Positions 40,103 to 47,772 of a stretch of 64,000 bases of DNA are shown here, in pieces; the stretch's first letter is position 1; each line of letters begins with the position of its first letter. Source of the stretch: Deltaproteobacteria bacterium (GTDB lineage Bacteria > Desulfobacterota > Syntrophobacteria > Syntrophobacterales > Syntrophobacteraceae). The stretch covers positions 124,001 to 188,000 of the forward strand of contig JAAYVE010000019.1 of NCBI GenBank assembly GCA_012517315.1. Direction: 5' to 3'. Made by a program: the position numbers and the translations under genes. A model generated the notes under the pieces. That model worked only from the letters and a program-made list of their open reading frames with translations, had not been told where the DNA came from and did not search any database.

Positions 40103-41045
40103 GCTTCTCCACGCCCCGCAATCTCGCGCTCCGAGATCTGGGGTTGGCTGCCACTTCCTCCTGACTCGGCCTGAGCGCCTTCTTCGTGAGCAGTTTCACC
40201 ATGGGTGTCCCCCCGCACGTACAGACGGGTTCACGGGGAGAACACCTGCACCGCTTGGCCCAGACCCTGAAATGCTCCTTCACCATCCGATCCTCCAGGG
40301 AATGGAAAGCGACGATGCAAAGCCTGCCCCCCGGTTTCAATACGGCCAGCACCGATCCAAGAAAAACCCTCAACTCCTCCAGTTCCTGATTCACTGCAAT
40401 CCGCAGCGCCTGGAAAGTCCTCGTGGCCGGATGAATCCGCTTAGCCTCCCTTGTCTTAGGCACCACCGCCGCAATCAAGTCCGCCAGTTCCCCTGTCCCC
40501 GAAAAAGCCCTGACGCTTCTCCGGGCAACGATGGCCCGCACGATCCGCTTGGCCCACCGCTCCTCGCCGAGAGCAGCCACCGTGCGGACCAACTCCTTTT
40601 CCGAGAGGCTGTTCACCAGATCCGCAGCTGTCCTCAATCCACCCCGGTTCATCCTCATGTCCAGGGGTCCGTCCTGCAAGAAGCTGAACCCCCTTGAAGG
40701 ATCTTCCAGTTGATGGCTGGAAACGCCAAGGTCCAAAACCACTCCATCCACTCCTTCAATCCCCAACTCCTTCAAGACCTTGGGCAACTCGGCATAGCTG
40801 GCCCGCCTGATGGTCAAGCGGTCCAGATCGTCCCGAAATCTCGTCTTCGCTCTCTGAATGGCATCCTCATCCCAATCGAGACCGATCAACCTTCCTTCGG
40901 GACCAATTTCCCCGAGAATGCGTTCCGCATATCCTCCCCCCCCCAACGTGCCATCCACATACACGCCCCCCGCCCGGCAACCGAGCAAGCGCATTGCGGC
41001 CTCGAGCATCACCGGAGTGTGGAGAAGCGTTTGCGGGCTCTTCAT
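40077..41045 (-). CDS. rsmH: 16S rRNA (cytosine(1402)-N4)-methyltransferase
   Basis: A 322-residue SAM-dependent methyltransferase (MraW) modifying C1402 of 16S rRNA. It starts LLHTPVMLEAAMRLL, with the SAM loop YVDGTLGGGGYAERIL, and later VVLDLGVSSHQLEDPSRGFSF and ATRTFQALRIAVNQELEEL, all typical. ATG at 41045 lies eight bases after the mraZ stop. Second gene of the dcw operon. Confidence 0.95.
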   Translation of the reverse strand: MKSPQTLLHTPVMLEAAMRLLGCRAGGVYVDGTLGGGGYAERILGEIGPEGRLIGLDWDEDAIQRAKTRFRDDLDRLTIRRASYAELPKVLKELGIEGVDGVVLDLGVSSHQLEDPSRGFSFLQDGPLDMRMNRGGLRTAADLVNSLSEKELVRTVAALGEERWAKRIVRAIVARRSVRAFSGTGELADLIAAVVPKTREAKRIHPATRTFQALRIAVNQELEELRVFLGSVLAVLKPGGRLCIVAFHSLEDRMVKEHFRVWAKRCRCSPREPVCTCGGTPMVKLLTKKALRPSQEEVAANPRSRSARLRGVEKHGEAEDRK

Positions 41046-41052
41046 GGATCCC

Positions 41053-41517
41053 CTACAGTCCCACGATGGCCATTTTCTCCATGATCTGCTCATGCTGATC
41101 GGAAGCCCGTTTCAACTCTTCATCCCAAGCTCCGCGATCCCATATCTCGAAACTGTTGAGGAGACCGGCCAAGACCACCTCCTGGCCGATGCCGGCTCGA
41201 TCCCGGAGAAGCTGTGGAATCAGGATCCTTCCGTGATTGTCACACTGGCAGAGTTCGGCACTGGACACGAAATAGCGCATGAACGCCCGCTGCTGCGGAT
41301 CCACAGGTGAAAAATTCTCCACCTTGCTCTCGATCCGCTCTTCCCAGATCGCTTTGGGGTAAGCCACCAAGCACTTACCCAGAATGGTGATCATCAGGGT
41401 GTCGGAATAGTGTTCCTGGAGGACTTCGCGAAACTTGTTGGGAATTCTGAGGCGCCCCTTTGTATCCAGCCTGCTGACCGTCTGGCCTCTGAAGTATGGT
41501 TTTCCAGAATTTCCCAC
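41053..41517 (-). CDS. mraZ: Transcriptional regulator MraZ
   Basis: A 154-residue dcw repressor with two AbrB-like SpoVT repeats: FRGQTVSRLDTKGRLRIPNKF and SSAELCQCDNHGRILIPQLL each carry the D-x-K/H-GR motif. It binds TGGG boxes in its own promoter. The start is a GTG at 41515-41517 with AGGGGG upstream, itself inside the last box. The five boxes at 41512-41556 and the promoter at 41556-41584 support autorepression of the operon. Confidence 0.95.
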   Translation of the reverse strand: MGNSGKPYFRGQTVSRLDTKGRLRIPNKFREVLQEHYSDTLMITILGKCLVAYPKAIWEERIESKVENFSPVDPQQRAFMRYFVSSAELCQCDNHGRILIPQLLRDRAGIGQEVVLAGLLNSFEIWDRGAWDEELKRASDQHEQIMEKMAIVGL

Positions 41518-41556
41518 ATTAGCCCCCTAATTACCACTTCCTCCCACTGAAACCCT
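41512..41556 (-). promoter_or_regulatory. Five MraZ-binding boxes with 10-bp period
   Basis: On the minus strand, five-base boxes AGGGT, TGGGA, TGGTA, GGGGC and TGGGA begin every ten bases (plus-strand positions 41552, 41542, 41532, 41522, 41512), each separated by five bases. This matches the known MraZ target of TGGGN repeats with five-base spacers. The array lies just downstream of the -10 and over the ribosome site. Confidence 0.85.
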
Positions 41557-41584
41557 ATTTAGCTTTGAAAAACGTCAATGTCAA
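41556..41584 (-). promoter_or_regulatory. mraZ (dcw operon) promoter
   Basis: A perfect TTGACA (41579-41584), a 17-base spacer and TAAATA (41556-41561) on the minus strand. Transcription would start near 41549, within the MraZ box array. Confidence 0.75.
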
Positions 41585-41616
41585 ATTCAAATCCTCATTA
41601 TTTTCAAGAAACTCAC

Positions 41617-41646
41617 AAAAAAAAACCACGTCGGAGCGGGTCGTGG
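41617..41646 (-). terminator. Intrinsic terminator upstream of mraZ
   Basis: On the minus strand CCACG (41642-41646) pairs with CGTGG (41626-41630) and is followed by nine T (41617-41625). It would insulate the dcw operon from transcription arriving from the acpP side or the insertion sequence. The stem is only five base pairs. Confidence 0.55.
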
Positions 41647-41827
41647 GCGGGATTGGATGTAGTCCGGGAATCAAATCCTCCGACCGGCCTGTGGTTTTGA
41701 TAATCCAAAATTGATCAGAAGACGGGGGTAACGATCACCGAAAATTGACCATCTTGAGGGGGAGTCCTCCTGGTAGAGTGGCTCGCTTTTTTCGAGCAAC
41801 CACAGTGTAGGGAAAGGAGTGCTCAAG

Positions 41828-43330
41828 ATGGATCAGTATGAACTGGTGAGGACAGGGTATCGAGTCGACGGGAAGACGATCAGTGAGCTGGCCAGGCTGA
41901 CCGGTCACTCCCGCAATACGATCAAGAAGGCGATACGAGGCGAGCCATGGGGCTATAAGGAGCGGGCTCATCAGCCATTCCCGGTTCTTGGCGATCATGC
42001 GGAGACGATCGATCGGTGGCTTGAGAGTGATAAAGCCAACCCGAGAAAGCAACGCCACACGGCACGGCGGATCTACCATCGACTCGTTGAAGAGCATGGC
42101 TTTGAAGGCAGTGAAACGAATGTCCGCCGTTACCTGAGATGCGCGAAGATGAGGCTGGGGATTGCCCGATCCGGTGCCTTCATTCCCTGCGACCCGGAGG
42201 CGGGGAATGAGGCCGAGGTGGACTGGGGGACGGCCGTGGCGATCCTCTGCGGAGAAGAAGTCCCGCTGAAGTTTTTCTGCATGCGGAGCAAGTATTCGCG
42301 AAAGCACTTCATCCGGTTTTACCCTTGCGAGCGGCAGCAGGCGTTTTTCGATGGTCACGCACGTGCCTTTTCCTTCTTTGGCGGGGTTTTCCCCGTTCTG
42401 ATCTATGACAACCTGACCAGCGCAGTGCAGAAGGTGCTGCGCGGCCGGGATCGCGTGGAAAAGGAGCAGTTTTGCAAGCTCAAGGCCTACTACAGCTTTG
42501 AAGCCCGGTTCTGCAATCCCGACAGCGGTCACGAGAAAGGTGGGGTCGAGGGGCTGGTGGGCTTTGCACGCCGCAACTACATGGTTTCGGTTCCGGAGGC
42601 AACAAACCTCGACGAGCTCAACGAGAAGATTGTCGACCGCTGCGTCGCTTACGGAAGCCACAAGATGGACGGTCGAGACCGTCCGGTAAAGGCGTTGTGC
42701 GAGGAGGAGAAGAGCCACCTTGTTGCATTGCTCGAGGAAGCCTTCAGCAACGTCCAGACCTGCGATGGCCGGGCCGACAAATATGCCACGGTCATCGTGG
42801 ACAAGAACCGCTATTCGGTTCCGAGCTGTTGTGCGGGCTTCAGAGTAAGAGTGTTGCTCCATGTGGACCGAGTCGAGATTTTCAGCGACGCCAAGAAGGT
42901 GGCGACGCACGGGAGGTTGTACGGGAACAACAAATGGTGCCTGAATCCTGACCACTATCTCGACCTGATTCAGGAACGGCCCATGGCTTTCAAGAACGCC
43001 CGCCCCATCCGACAGTGGCAGGAAAGCTGGCCGGAATCCCTGCACGTGCTTTTGGAGCGTTATTGCAGCGCCCAGGGTGAAACCAAGGGGATCAAGGACT
43101 TCGTGACGGTTCTCATGTTCTGCCGGGATCATGAATCCACCGAGGTTGAAGCCGCCGTCAAGCTCGCCGCAGAGAGTCACATCAGCACCAGCGAGGGAGT
43201 GCGCCACATTTTGACCAGCGCCGCCAATCCCGCTTCAGCCATCGCTTCCCTGAGCGCTACGTCATTGCCCTGGTCGACTCTCGCTCCTCCCGATGTGGCC
43301 GTCTACGGACAGTTGGGAGATTTGCAATGA
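41828..43330 (+). CDS. istA: IS21 family transposase IstA
   Basis: A 500-residue DDE transposase. N-terminal helix-turn-helix (ISELARLTGHSRNTIKKAI, about residues 17-35), then an integrase core with acidic residues in EAEVDWGTAVAIL, LIYDNLTSAV and HEKGGVEGLVGFARRNY, which fit the DDE pattern. ATG at 41828 lies eight bases after AAAGGAG. It overlaps istB by four bases. The frame is intact. Confidence 0.93.
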   Translation: MDQYELVRTGYRVDGKTISELARLTGHSRNTIKKAIRGEPWGYKERAHQPFPVLGDHAETIDRWLESDKANPRKQRHTARRIYHRLVEEHGFEGSETNVRRYLRCAKMRLGIARSGAFIPCDPEAGNEAEVDWGTAVAILCGEEVPLKFFCMRSKYSRKHFIRFYPCERQQAFFDGHARAFSFFGGVFPVLIYDNLTSAVQKVLRGRDRVEKEQFCKLKAYYSFEARFCNPDSGHEKGGVEGLVGFARRNYMVSVPEATNLDELNEKIVDRCVAYGSHKMDGRDRPVKALCEEEKSHLVALLEEAFSNVQTCDGRADKYATVIVDKNRYSVPSCCAGFRVRVLLHVDRVEIFSDAKKVATHGRLYGNNKWCLNPDHYLDLIQERPMAFKNARPIRQWQESWPESLHVLLERYCSAQGETKGIKDFVTVLMFCRDHESTEVEAAVKLAAESHISTSEGVRHILTSAANPASAIASLSATSLPWSTLAPPDVAVYGQLGDLQ

Positions 43331-44088
43331 CAGTCGGCACATTGATCGAGCTGCGAGCGAATCTCAAAGCGCTGCACCTTCCCAATATGGCTCGAAACCT
43401 GGAAGGGCTCCTGCGGCAGGCCAAAGAGAGCGGAATCGGCTACGATGACTTTCTCCTGGACCTGACCGGAGCGGAGCTGCAGACCAGGGCGATAAGCAGG
43501 CTGAATCGTCGCATCAAGGAATCGAGGTTTCCGCTTATGAAGCCCCTTGAAACCTTTAACCTGGCGGCTGTCCCGGATCTCGACATCAGGCTTTTCCGAG
43601 AGCTTGCCGGGTGCGGCTACATTCAGGAGCGAAAAAATGTCATCTTCCTCGGGCGAAGCGGCACCGGCAAAACCCACATGACCAGCGCTCTGGGGATCGA
43701 GGCCTGCAGGCACAAGTTCCGGACCCGTTTCGTCACCTGCTACGGCCTGGATAATGAGCTGGTCGAGGCAAGAGAGGAAAGAACCCTGCAGCGCTTCATC
43801 CAGAAGGTCGTCCGATGCGACTTTCTGGTCCTGGACGAGCTCGGCTACATCCCGTTTTCCAAGGAAGGCTCCGCGCTGCTGTTATAGGTCCTGGCCGAAC
43901 GGAACGAGAAGGGATCGGTGATCATCACGAGCAATCTCGGGTTCGCCGATTGGACACAGGTTTTCGGCGATGCGACCATGACCGCCGCGCTTCTCGACCG
44001 GCTGACCCATAAGGCTCACATCATCAACTGCAGCTTGGAGAGCTACCGGCTCAAACAAAGCCTCAATCAAAAAGCGAAGCGTTCATAG
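43327..44088 (+). pseudogene. istB: IS21 helper ATPase istB, interrupted by amber stop
   Basis: The AAA+ helper for IS21 transposition, with Walker A in FLGRSGTGKTHMTSAL and Walker B in CDFLVLDELGY. The frame stops at TAG 43885-43887, after 186 codons. The same frame then continues 66 codons with normal IstB sequence (KGSVIITSNLGFADWTQVFG, LDRLTHKAHI) to a TAG at 44086-44088, giving the usual full length of about 253. One or two base changes from a sense codon explain the stop. The element is probably not self-mobile now, unless the amber is suppressed. Confidence 0.9.
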
Positions 44089-44104
44089 CGAGGAGCCCCG
44101 ACCT

Positions 44105-44356
44105 ATGGAGATCACCGTTTACAACCCCCAAAAAGGGCGACTTGAAACGATCGCAGTCGAATTCACCAAGGACAACACAACCTGGTTCGAAAGCTACCGG
44201 AGTTCCCGTGATATTGACAGGATAACGGATTTTGAAGGTGGTCTGCTGATCACTAAATTTGGCTACACCCATCCGGTTTGGATCTATGACACATCCACGA
44301 CTGACACCGGCTACAGCCAGAAAAGAGCAAAGCAACTGCCGCGGATGCAGGTGTGA
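44105..44356 (+). CDS. Short passenger ORF inside the IS, unknown
   Basis: An 83-codon frame after istB and before the right IS end, with GAGGAG upstream of its ATG. The first ~60 residues look like a real small beta-rich protein (MEITVYNPQKGRLETIAVEF, then WIYDTS); the tail is basic. No family was recognised. It could be a captured fragment or an IS accessory gene. Confidence 0.45.
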   Translation: MEITVYNPQKGRLETIAVEFTKDNTTWFESYRSSRDIDRITDFEGGLLITKFGYTHPVWIYDTSTTDTGYSQKRAKQLPRMQV

Positions 44357-44630
44357 GTCCAGCACCGCGGTTGGACCCGCCGACAGGTGAAACTCCGGTC
44401 GCCCCAGGGGCTCCCTCCATTTCACCTGCCCGTCCCATGGCAGCACGAGGATGATCACCCCCTCATTCTGCAAGACGATTCTTTCTGCTCAGGGGTGGTC
44501 AATTTTCGGTTATCGCAGATGGTCAAATTTCGATCATCATTCCGAGGCCTGCTCCCACTTTTAACACTCGGACGACCATCAAACGGCATGAGCAGTCCTT
44601 TATCGGTGTTTCAGGTCGGGTGCATTTCGT

Positions 44631-44659
44631 TTGCTCACATGAGCGGCCTGTGGTATCTT
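44631..44659 (+). promoter_or_regulatory. Promoter of leader RNA / small conserved gene
   Basis: TTGCTC (44631-44636), 17-base spacer, TATCTT (44654-44659). Start expected near 44666. Confidence 0.5.
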
Positions 44660-44665
44660 TATTTG

Positions 44666-44760
44666 GGACACGGAATGCCTGACGGGGTATTTTGTGCAAC
44701 CCGACAGAGCCTCTGCTCCGACTTTAAGGCCTTCCCCCCGAGTGAGCAGAGGCTTTTTTC
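44666..44760 (+). ncRNA. About 95-nt leader RNA or sRNA ending in a terminator
   Basis: Between the promoter at 44631-44659 and the terminator at 44708-44759. A first hairpin is possible (CGGGGT near 44683 with ACCCG near 44699), then the terminator hairpin. It ends 26 bases before the ATG of the small gene at 44786, the geometry of an attenuator or riboswitch; it did not match any riboswitch consensus I know. Confidence 0.45.
44708..44759 (+). terminator. Strong intrinsic terminator before the small gene
   Basis: AGCCTCTGCTC (44708-44718) pairs perfectly with GAGCAGAGGCT (44744-44754), an 11-base-pair stem with a 25-base loop, followed by a run of T to 44759. Confidence 0.85.
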
Positions 44761-44785
44761 TCGCAGCGCAACCAGGAAGCCGTCC

Positions 44786-44983
44786 ATGCATCCCGATGAT
44801 GAGATCATTTTGAGAGCGGCAAAGGAGATCGTGGTGAAGTTCATTGAACTTCAGCGGGTTTCCCCCACCAATTTTGAGGAGCATTTCAGAAGGATTTATT
44901 ACGCATTGAAGAACACGGTCCTGGAGGGCAGGATCGAGGACCTGCAAAAGGAGATCCTCGGAAGCGGCAAGCCGGATGACTGA
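44786..44983 (+). CDS. Small conserved helical protein, unknown
   Basis: A 65-residue protein I recognise as a recurrent small delta-proteobacterial protein without known function. The central stretch AAKEIVVKFIELQRVSPTNF followed by EEHFRRIYYAL is the conserved part. It is all alpha, acidic at both ends, with no signal or membrane segment. ATG at 44786 has AGGAAG seven bases upstream. The same frame is open upstream through the terminator hairpin, but that part looks unlike protein. Expression may be controlled by attenuation at 44708-44759. Confidence 0.7.
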   Translation: MHPDDEIILRAAKEIVVKFIELQRVSPTNFEEHFRRIYYALKNTVLEGRIEDLQKEILGSGKPDD

Positions 44984-45017
44984 GCCGGCCGTGTGATAAA
45001 GGGAGAGCGTTTCGAGG

Positions 45018-45043
45018 CGGGGCGTACCCCCCGGTCCGCCCCG
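45018..45043. terminator. GC hairpin between convergent genes
   Basis: CGGGGC (45018-45023) pairs with GCCCCG (45038-45043), between the ends of the small gene and acpP. No T run, so at best a weak bidirectional stop. Confidence 0.3.
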
Positions 45044-45051
45044 GACAAATC

Positions 45052-45294
45052 CTATTCCGCAGACTTTTCAATATAATCGAATATATCCTTTACAGTGCGG
45101 ATCTTCTCGGCTTCCTCGTCGGGTATCTCAAGATTGAACGCCTCTTCCAAAGCCATGACCAGCTCTACCACATCCAGCGAATCGGCCCCCAGATCATCCA
45201 CCACGTTGGCTTCGGCGGTGATGATCCCCTTTTCCACACCCAACTGATTGGCGATGATATCTGTCACTTTGGCCTGGATTGCGCTCTTGTCCAT
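45052..45294 (-). CDS. acpP: Acyl carrier protein
   Basis: An 80-residue acyl carrier protein. Ser39 in the [14 protein letters not shown] motif is the 4'-phosphopantetheine site; the rest is the acidic four-helix ACP fold, ending [10 protein letters not shown]. The ATG has GAGGAGG upstream. No fab genes are next to it, which is unusual for a housekeeping acpP; a TetR regulator lies directly upstream on the same strand. FabH is encoded at 2229. Confidence 0.93.
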   Translation of the reverse strand: MDKSAIQAKVTDIIANQLGVEKGIITAEANVVDDLGADSLDVVELVMALEEAFNLEIPDEEAEKIRTVKDIFDYIEKSAE

Positions 45295-45309
45295 GGGTTG
45301 CCTCCTCGT

Positions 45310-46233
45310 TCATCGATGGTCGACTGTCTGTTTGTTTTCAGCATTTGCGTTTTTCACAAAACCGTAAAAGAGAACCTCTGTGACGGCGGGGAGTTCTTGC
45401 ACGAGGGAGTAGGAGCAGTCCCTCGCCAGCCATTTCTGGATCACGCCGTGGATAAACCCCATCACCCCGTAGAAGACCGTCTGGAAATCCACGTCCTTCA
45501 GAATACCCTGCTGGCTCGCCTCATATATTTTTTTTTTGAGGAGGGGGGCTCTTTTCATGACCTTTCTGAAATAAAGATCCTGGACCTGTTCCCCCAATTC
45601 AAGCCGCTCCTGGTTGATGAGGCGATAGAGACGCTGGTTCCGGTCGAAGAACTCGAAGTAGATGTGCAGGTACTTCCTGATCATGGTCAGGACATCGTCA
45701 TGGCCGTTGAAAACCGACCAGGCTTTTCTTTCGAGTTCCTCCAGGCGAATCCGGACCAGTTCATTGAAAAGGGTTTCCTTGTTGGCAAAGTACCGGTAAA
45801 GGGTCCCCTTCCCAACACCTGCCCGTTCGGCTATTTCATCCACCGTAGCCGAATGAAAACCTTTTTCCGAGAACATCTCCAAAGCGGCGTCCAGGATCCG
45901 CTCCTTGGTGGAGTACCGGGTCATGGATTGTCCAGTTTCGTCCCGATCGCCGCCTTCCTTGAGCAGTCCGCTGAGGAGCCGCCCGTAGAAAGCCTGCGGA
46001 GCAACGCCCTTCGACTGCGCGACCTTCTGGAAGACCTCCACAAGCCGTTCCACGGGATAGTCCGAGGGGAAGGCTTTCCGCCGGATGGAGTCCTTCATCT
46101 CCAAAAGCCATCCACAGAGCTCCTGGACAAATTCCTCCCCGGAAAGCTCCCTGGTGGTCCCACGACTGAAAAACTCGGCCACCGCTTCCGGATCAGCATT
46201 TTCACTGAGGCATTTCCTGAGGAGAGCCCTCAT
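45310..46233 (-). CDS. TetR-family regulator with long N-terminal extension
   Basis: A repressor of about 307 residues. The TetR DNA-binding domain is not at the N-terminus but at about residues 107-153 (KERILDAALEMFSEKGFHSATVDEIAERAGVGKGTLYRYF). It is preceded by ~100 residues of charged helices (LRKCLSENADPEAVAEFFSRG) and followed by a normal ligand-binding helical domain. ATG at 46233 is used; a GTG at 46260 is also open, and neither has a good ribosome site. An ATG right before the HTH would give a normal TetR but has no ribosome site. The operator at 46285-46302 suggests autoregulation; the neighbouring acpP hints at lipid control. Confidence 0.87.
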   Translation of the reverse strand: MRALLRKCLSENADPEAVAEFFSRGTTRELSGEEFVQELCGWLLEMKDSIRRKAFPSDYPVERLVEVFQKVAQSKGVAPQAFYGRLLSGLLKEGGDRDETGQSMTRYSTKERILDAALEMFSEKGFHSATVDEIAERAGVGKGTLYRYFANKETLFNELVRIRLEELERKAWSVFNGHDDVLTMIRKYLHIYFEFFDRNQRLYRLINQERLELGEQVQDLYFRKVMKRAPLLKKKIYEASQQGILKDVDFQTVFYGVMGFIHGVIQKWLARDCSYSLVQELPAVTEVLFYGFVKNANAENKQTVDHR

Positions 46234-46284
46234 GTCTCTGCGCTTCTTTCCCCTGTCCACCGCCCCTGCTTGCGACCTCCCTCG

Positions 46285-46330
46285 TGACGGACTGGTCAGT
46301 CATAAATCACAAGAAACGGGAGGTTGTCAA
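46285..46330 (-). promoter_or_regulatory. tetR promoter with palindromic operator
   Basis: TGACGGAC-TG-GTCAGTCA (46285-46302) is a near-perfect palindrome (7 of 8 in the half-sites), of the TGACTGAC type bound by several TetR regulators. It abuts a minus-strand promoter: TTGACA (46325-46330), 17-base spacer, ATTTAT (46302-46307). Binding would block transcription of the regulator. Confidence 0.65.
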
Positions 46331-46408
46331 GTGGGATCATGGAAGGAGGAGAGAATTGTGGGTTCGGCCATGCCCCACGCCGAGTTGGCATGGAGCAGAG
46401 CAGAACTT

Positions 46409-46870
46409 TCAGTAGGCGGGATCGTAGACGGGATGAAGGGATTCTCTGTTCTGGTAAAACGCTCTCCGGATGACTTTTTCGGTACCATCAGTGAGGTGGT
46501 AGCGGGAGAGGTCCTTGAGTGAAACAAAGGCACAGTTGAGCACGTCACTCGCCGGAGCGGGCTCTCCTCCTTTCCACTCGCAGAGAAAATCCAACAGGAC
46601 GTAATGATATTCAATCTCCCCCCTCTGATCCCGGATCACTCGATCGAGGGCGACCACAAGGTCTCTCACCGCCACCTCGAGGCCGACTTCCTCCAGGACC
46701 TCCCGTGAAACGGCATGGTGAAGGCTTTCACCCAGCTCCACTGCACCCCCGGGTATGGACCACTTGCCGTAAGAGGGTTCACGGCCCCGTTGGACCAAAA
46801 GAACAGAGTCTTCTCGAAAAATGATAGCTCCAACCCCGACGAGCGGTCTTTGCGGATAGCGCCGATCCAA
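46409..46870 (-). CDS. Nudix hydrolase
   Basis: A 153-residue Nudix protein. The Nudix box is complete: GGAVELGESLHHAVSREVLEEVGL (G-x5-E-x7-RE-x2-EE-x-G, spanning about residues 41-64), so it should hydrolyse a nucleoside diphosphate linked to another moiety. The start VGVGAIIFREDSVLLVQRG and the GKWSIPGG strand resemble the ADP-ribose pyrophosphatase/MutT-like groups. TTG start at 46870 has AGGGGG seven bases upstream. Substrate unknown. Confidence 0.88.
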   Translation of the reverse strand: MDRRYPQRPLVGVGAIIFREDSVLLVQRGREPSYGKWSIPGGAVELGESLHHAVSREVLEEVGLEVAVRDLVVALDRVIRDQRGEIEYHYVLLDFLCEWKGGEPAPASDVLNCAFVSLKDLSRYHLTDGTEKVIRRAFYQNRESLHPVYDPAY

Positions 46871-46915
46871 TGTTCCACCCCCTTTTGAAAGGCAGCTCGA
46901 TCTTCAAGAACGGAC

Positions 46916-47563
46916 TCACGGCTTGCAGCGGCGGCAGGGACTGCAGCCCTGCCTGATGCAGTCCCAGCGACTTCCGATACGCTCCCAGCGCCACGAAACT
47001 CGGCTAGGCACAAAATTGCACTGAGGGCGATGGAAAACGCCGTTTGCCTTGTTCACCCAATAGAAATTTTCTTCTTTCACGGGACAAGCTCCCCACATGC
47101 CCCTCCTGGCATCCACTGCCTCCCTCTGGCACTGCAGGAACTCGTTCCTCAAGCGGAACGGACCCGAGCCCGGAGGTGAATAGAGGAAAGCGAGCCCCTT
47201 GCAGAGAAGCTCCTTATTGACACACTGACCATTCATGAGGAAGACATATCCCGTCAACCTCCCGTGGGAATCCCTCCTCCCTCCGTCCTTTTCATATTCG
47301 ATCCGGACATCCTTGCCCATCACCAGGTCGGAGTTGAAAGCCTTTGCTGCATCACCGTAGCAGTCTGCGGGTCTGCCCTCATGAGCGATCTCCGGTGCGT
47401 CCACGCCCAGGTATCGAAGCCTCTGCCCCGAATGCAACAACACCGTGTCCCCGTCCAGCACGGAGATGACCTTCGCGCGAACAGGACTGGACTCGCCACC
47501 AAGACACAAGGGACAAGACGGTGCCAACGGTCCTGCCACAAGGAACCAGGCACCCACTGTCAT
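46916..47563 (-). CDS. Exported thermonuclease-like nuclease
   Basis: A 215-residue protein. A short signal peptide (MTVGAWFLVAGPLAPSC) is followed by a staphylococcal-nuclease fold: AKVISVLDGDTVLL, LRYLGVDAPEI, then DSHGRLTGYVFL and LCKGLAFLY, with catalytic Asp, Arg and Glu positions as in SNase. The C-terminal ~45 residues carry FHRPQC and CSPCRRCKP, the Cys pattern of the Ada-like zinc-binding tail often fused to such nucleases. ATG at 47563 has AAAGGA upstream; the frame is open to 47776 without signal features. Confidence 0.87.
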   Translation of the reverse strand: MTVGAWFLVAGPLAPSCPLCLGGESSPVRAKVISVLDGDTVLLHSGQRLRYLGVDAPEIAHEGRPADCYGDAAKAFNSDLVMGKDVRIEYEKDGGRRDSHGRLTGYVFLMNGQCVNKELLCKGLAFLYSPPGSGPFRLRNEFLQCQREAVDARRGMWGACPVKEENFYWVNKANGVFHRPQCNFVPSRVSWRWERIGSRWDCIRQGCSPCRRCKP

Positions 47564-47772
47564 GGACAATTTTCCTTTGAAGACACGCAAGAGGAACGGC
47601 ACACTCCACTCCCGGGAAACTCCATTTTTTTCCGGCCACGGAGGAAGGCGCGCTTCCCGTGCAGATCTCTCCCCGGCCAATACCAGGCTGCAAGACGTGC
47701 AAGCGGGGTGCGGGGATTCACCGGCGGAAGGTATCCATTCCGATACGATGAACCCGGGTGGGGTTCCGCCTG

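Larger units (their letters stand above)
41692..44545 (+). mobile_element. IS21-type insertion sequence, decaying copy
   Basis: Contains istA, a broken istB and a short passenger frame. The left end has TTTTGATAATCC with AAAATTGATCA, and a second copy GAAAATTGACCATC about 40 bases in. The right end, read inverted, has TGATGATCG with AAATTTGACCATC and again GAAAATTGACCA, so both ends carry the doubled subterminal repeats usual in IS21. A 6-base direct repeat GGCCTG at 41686-41691 and 44546-44551 is the best target duplication, giving these borders. If the border is the TGAT motif instead, the element would be 41698-44539. Confidence 0.8.

Noticed and set aside
41735-43207. Long open frame on the minus strand opposite istA (about 490 codons).
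   Set aside because: It lies wholly under a clear DDE transposase in the sense strand, shows no family motifs, and is a codon-bias shadow.
43885-43887. In-frame TAG in istB as a possible pyrrolysine codon.
   Set aside because: The neighbouring sequence aligns to a normal sense position in IstB, no pyl genes are visible, and a transposase helper in a decaying element is most simply a pseudogene.
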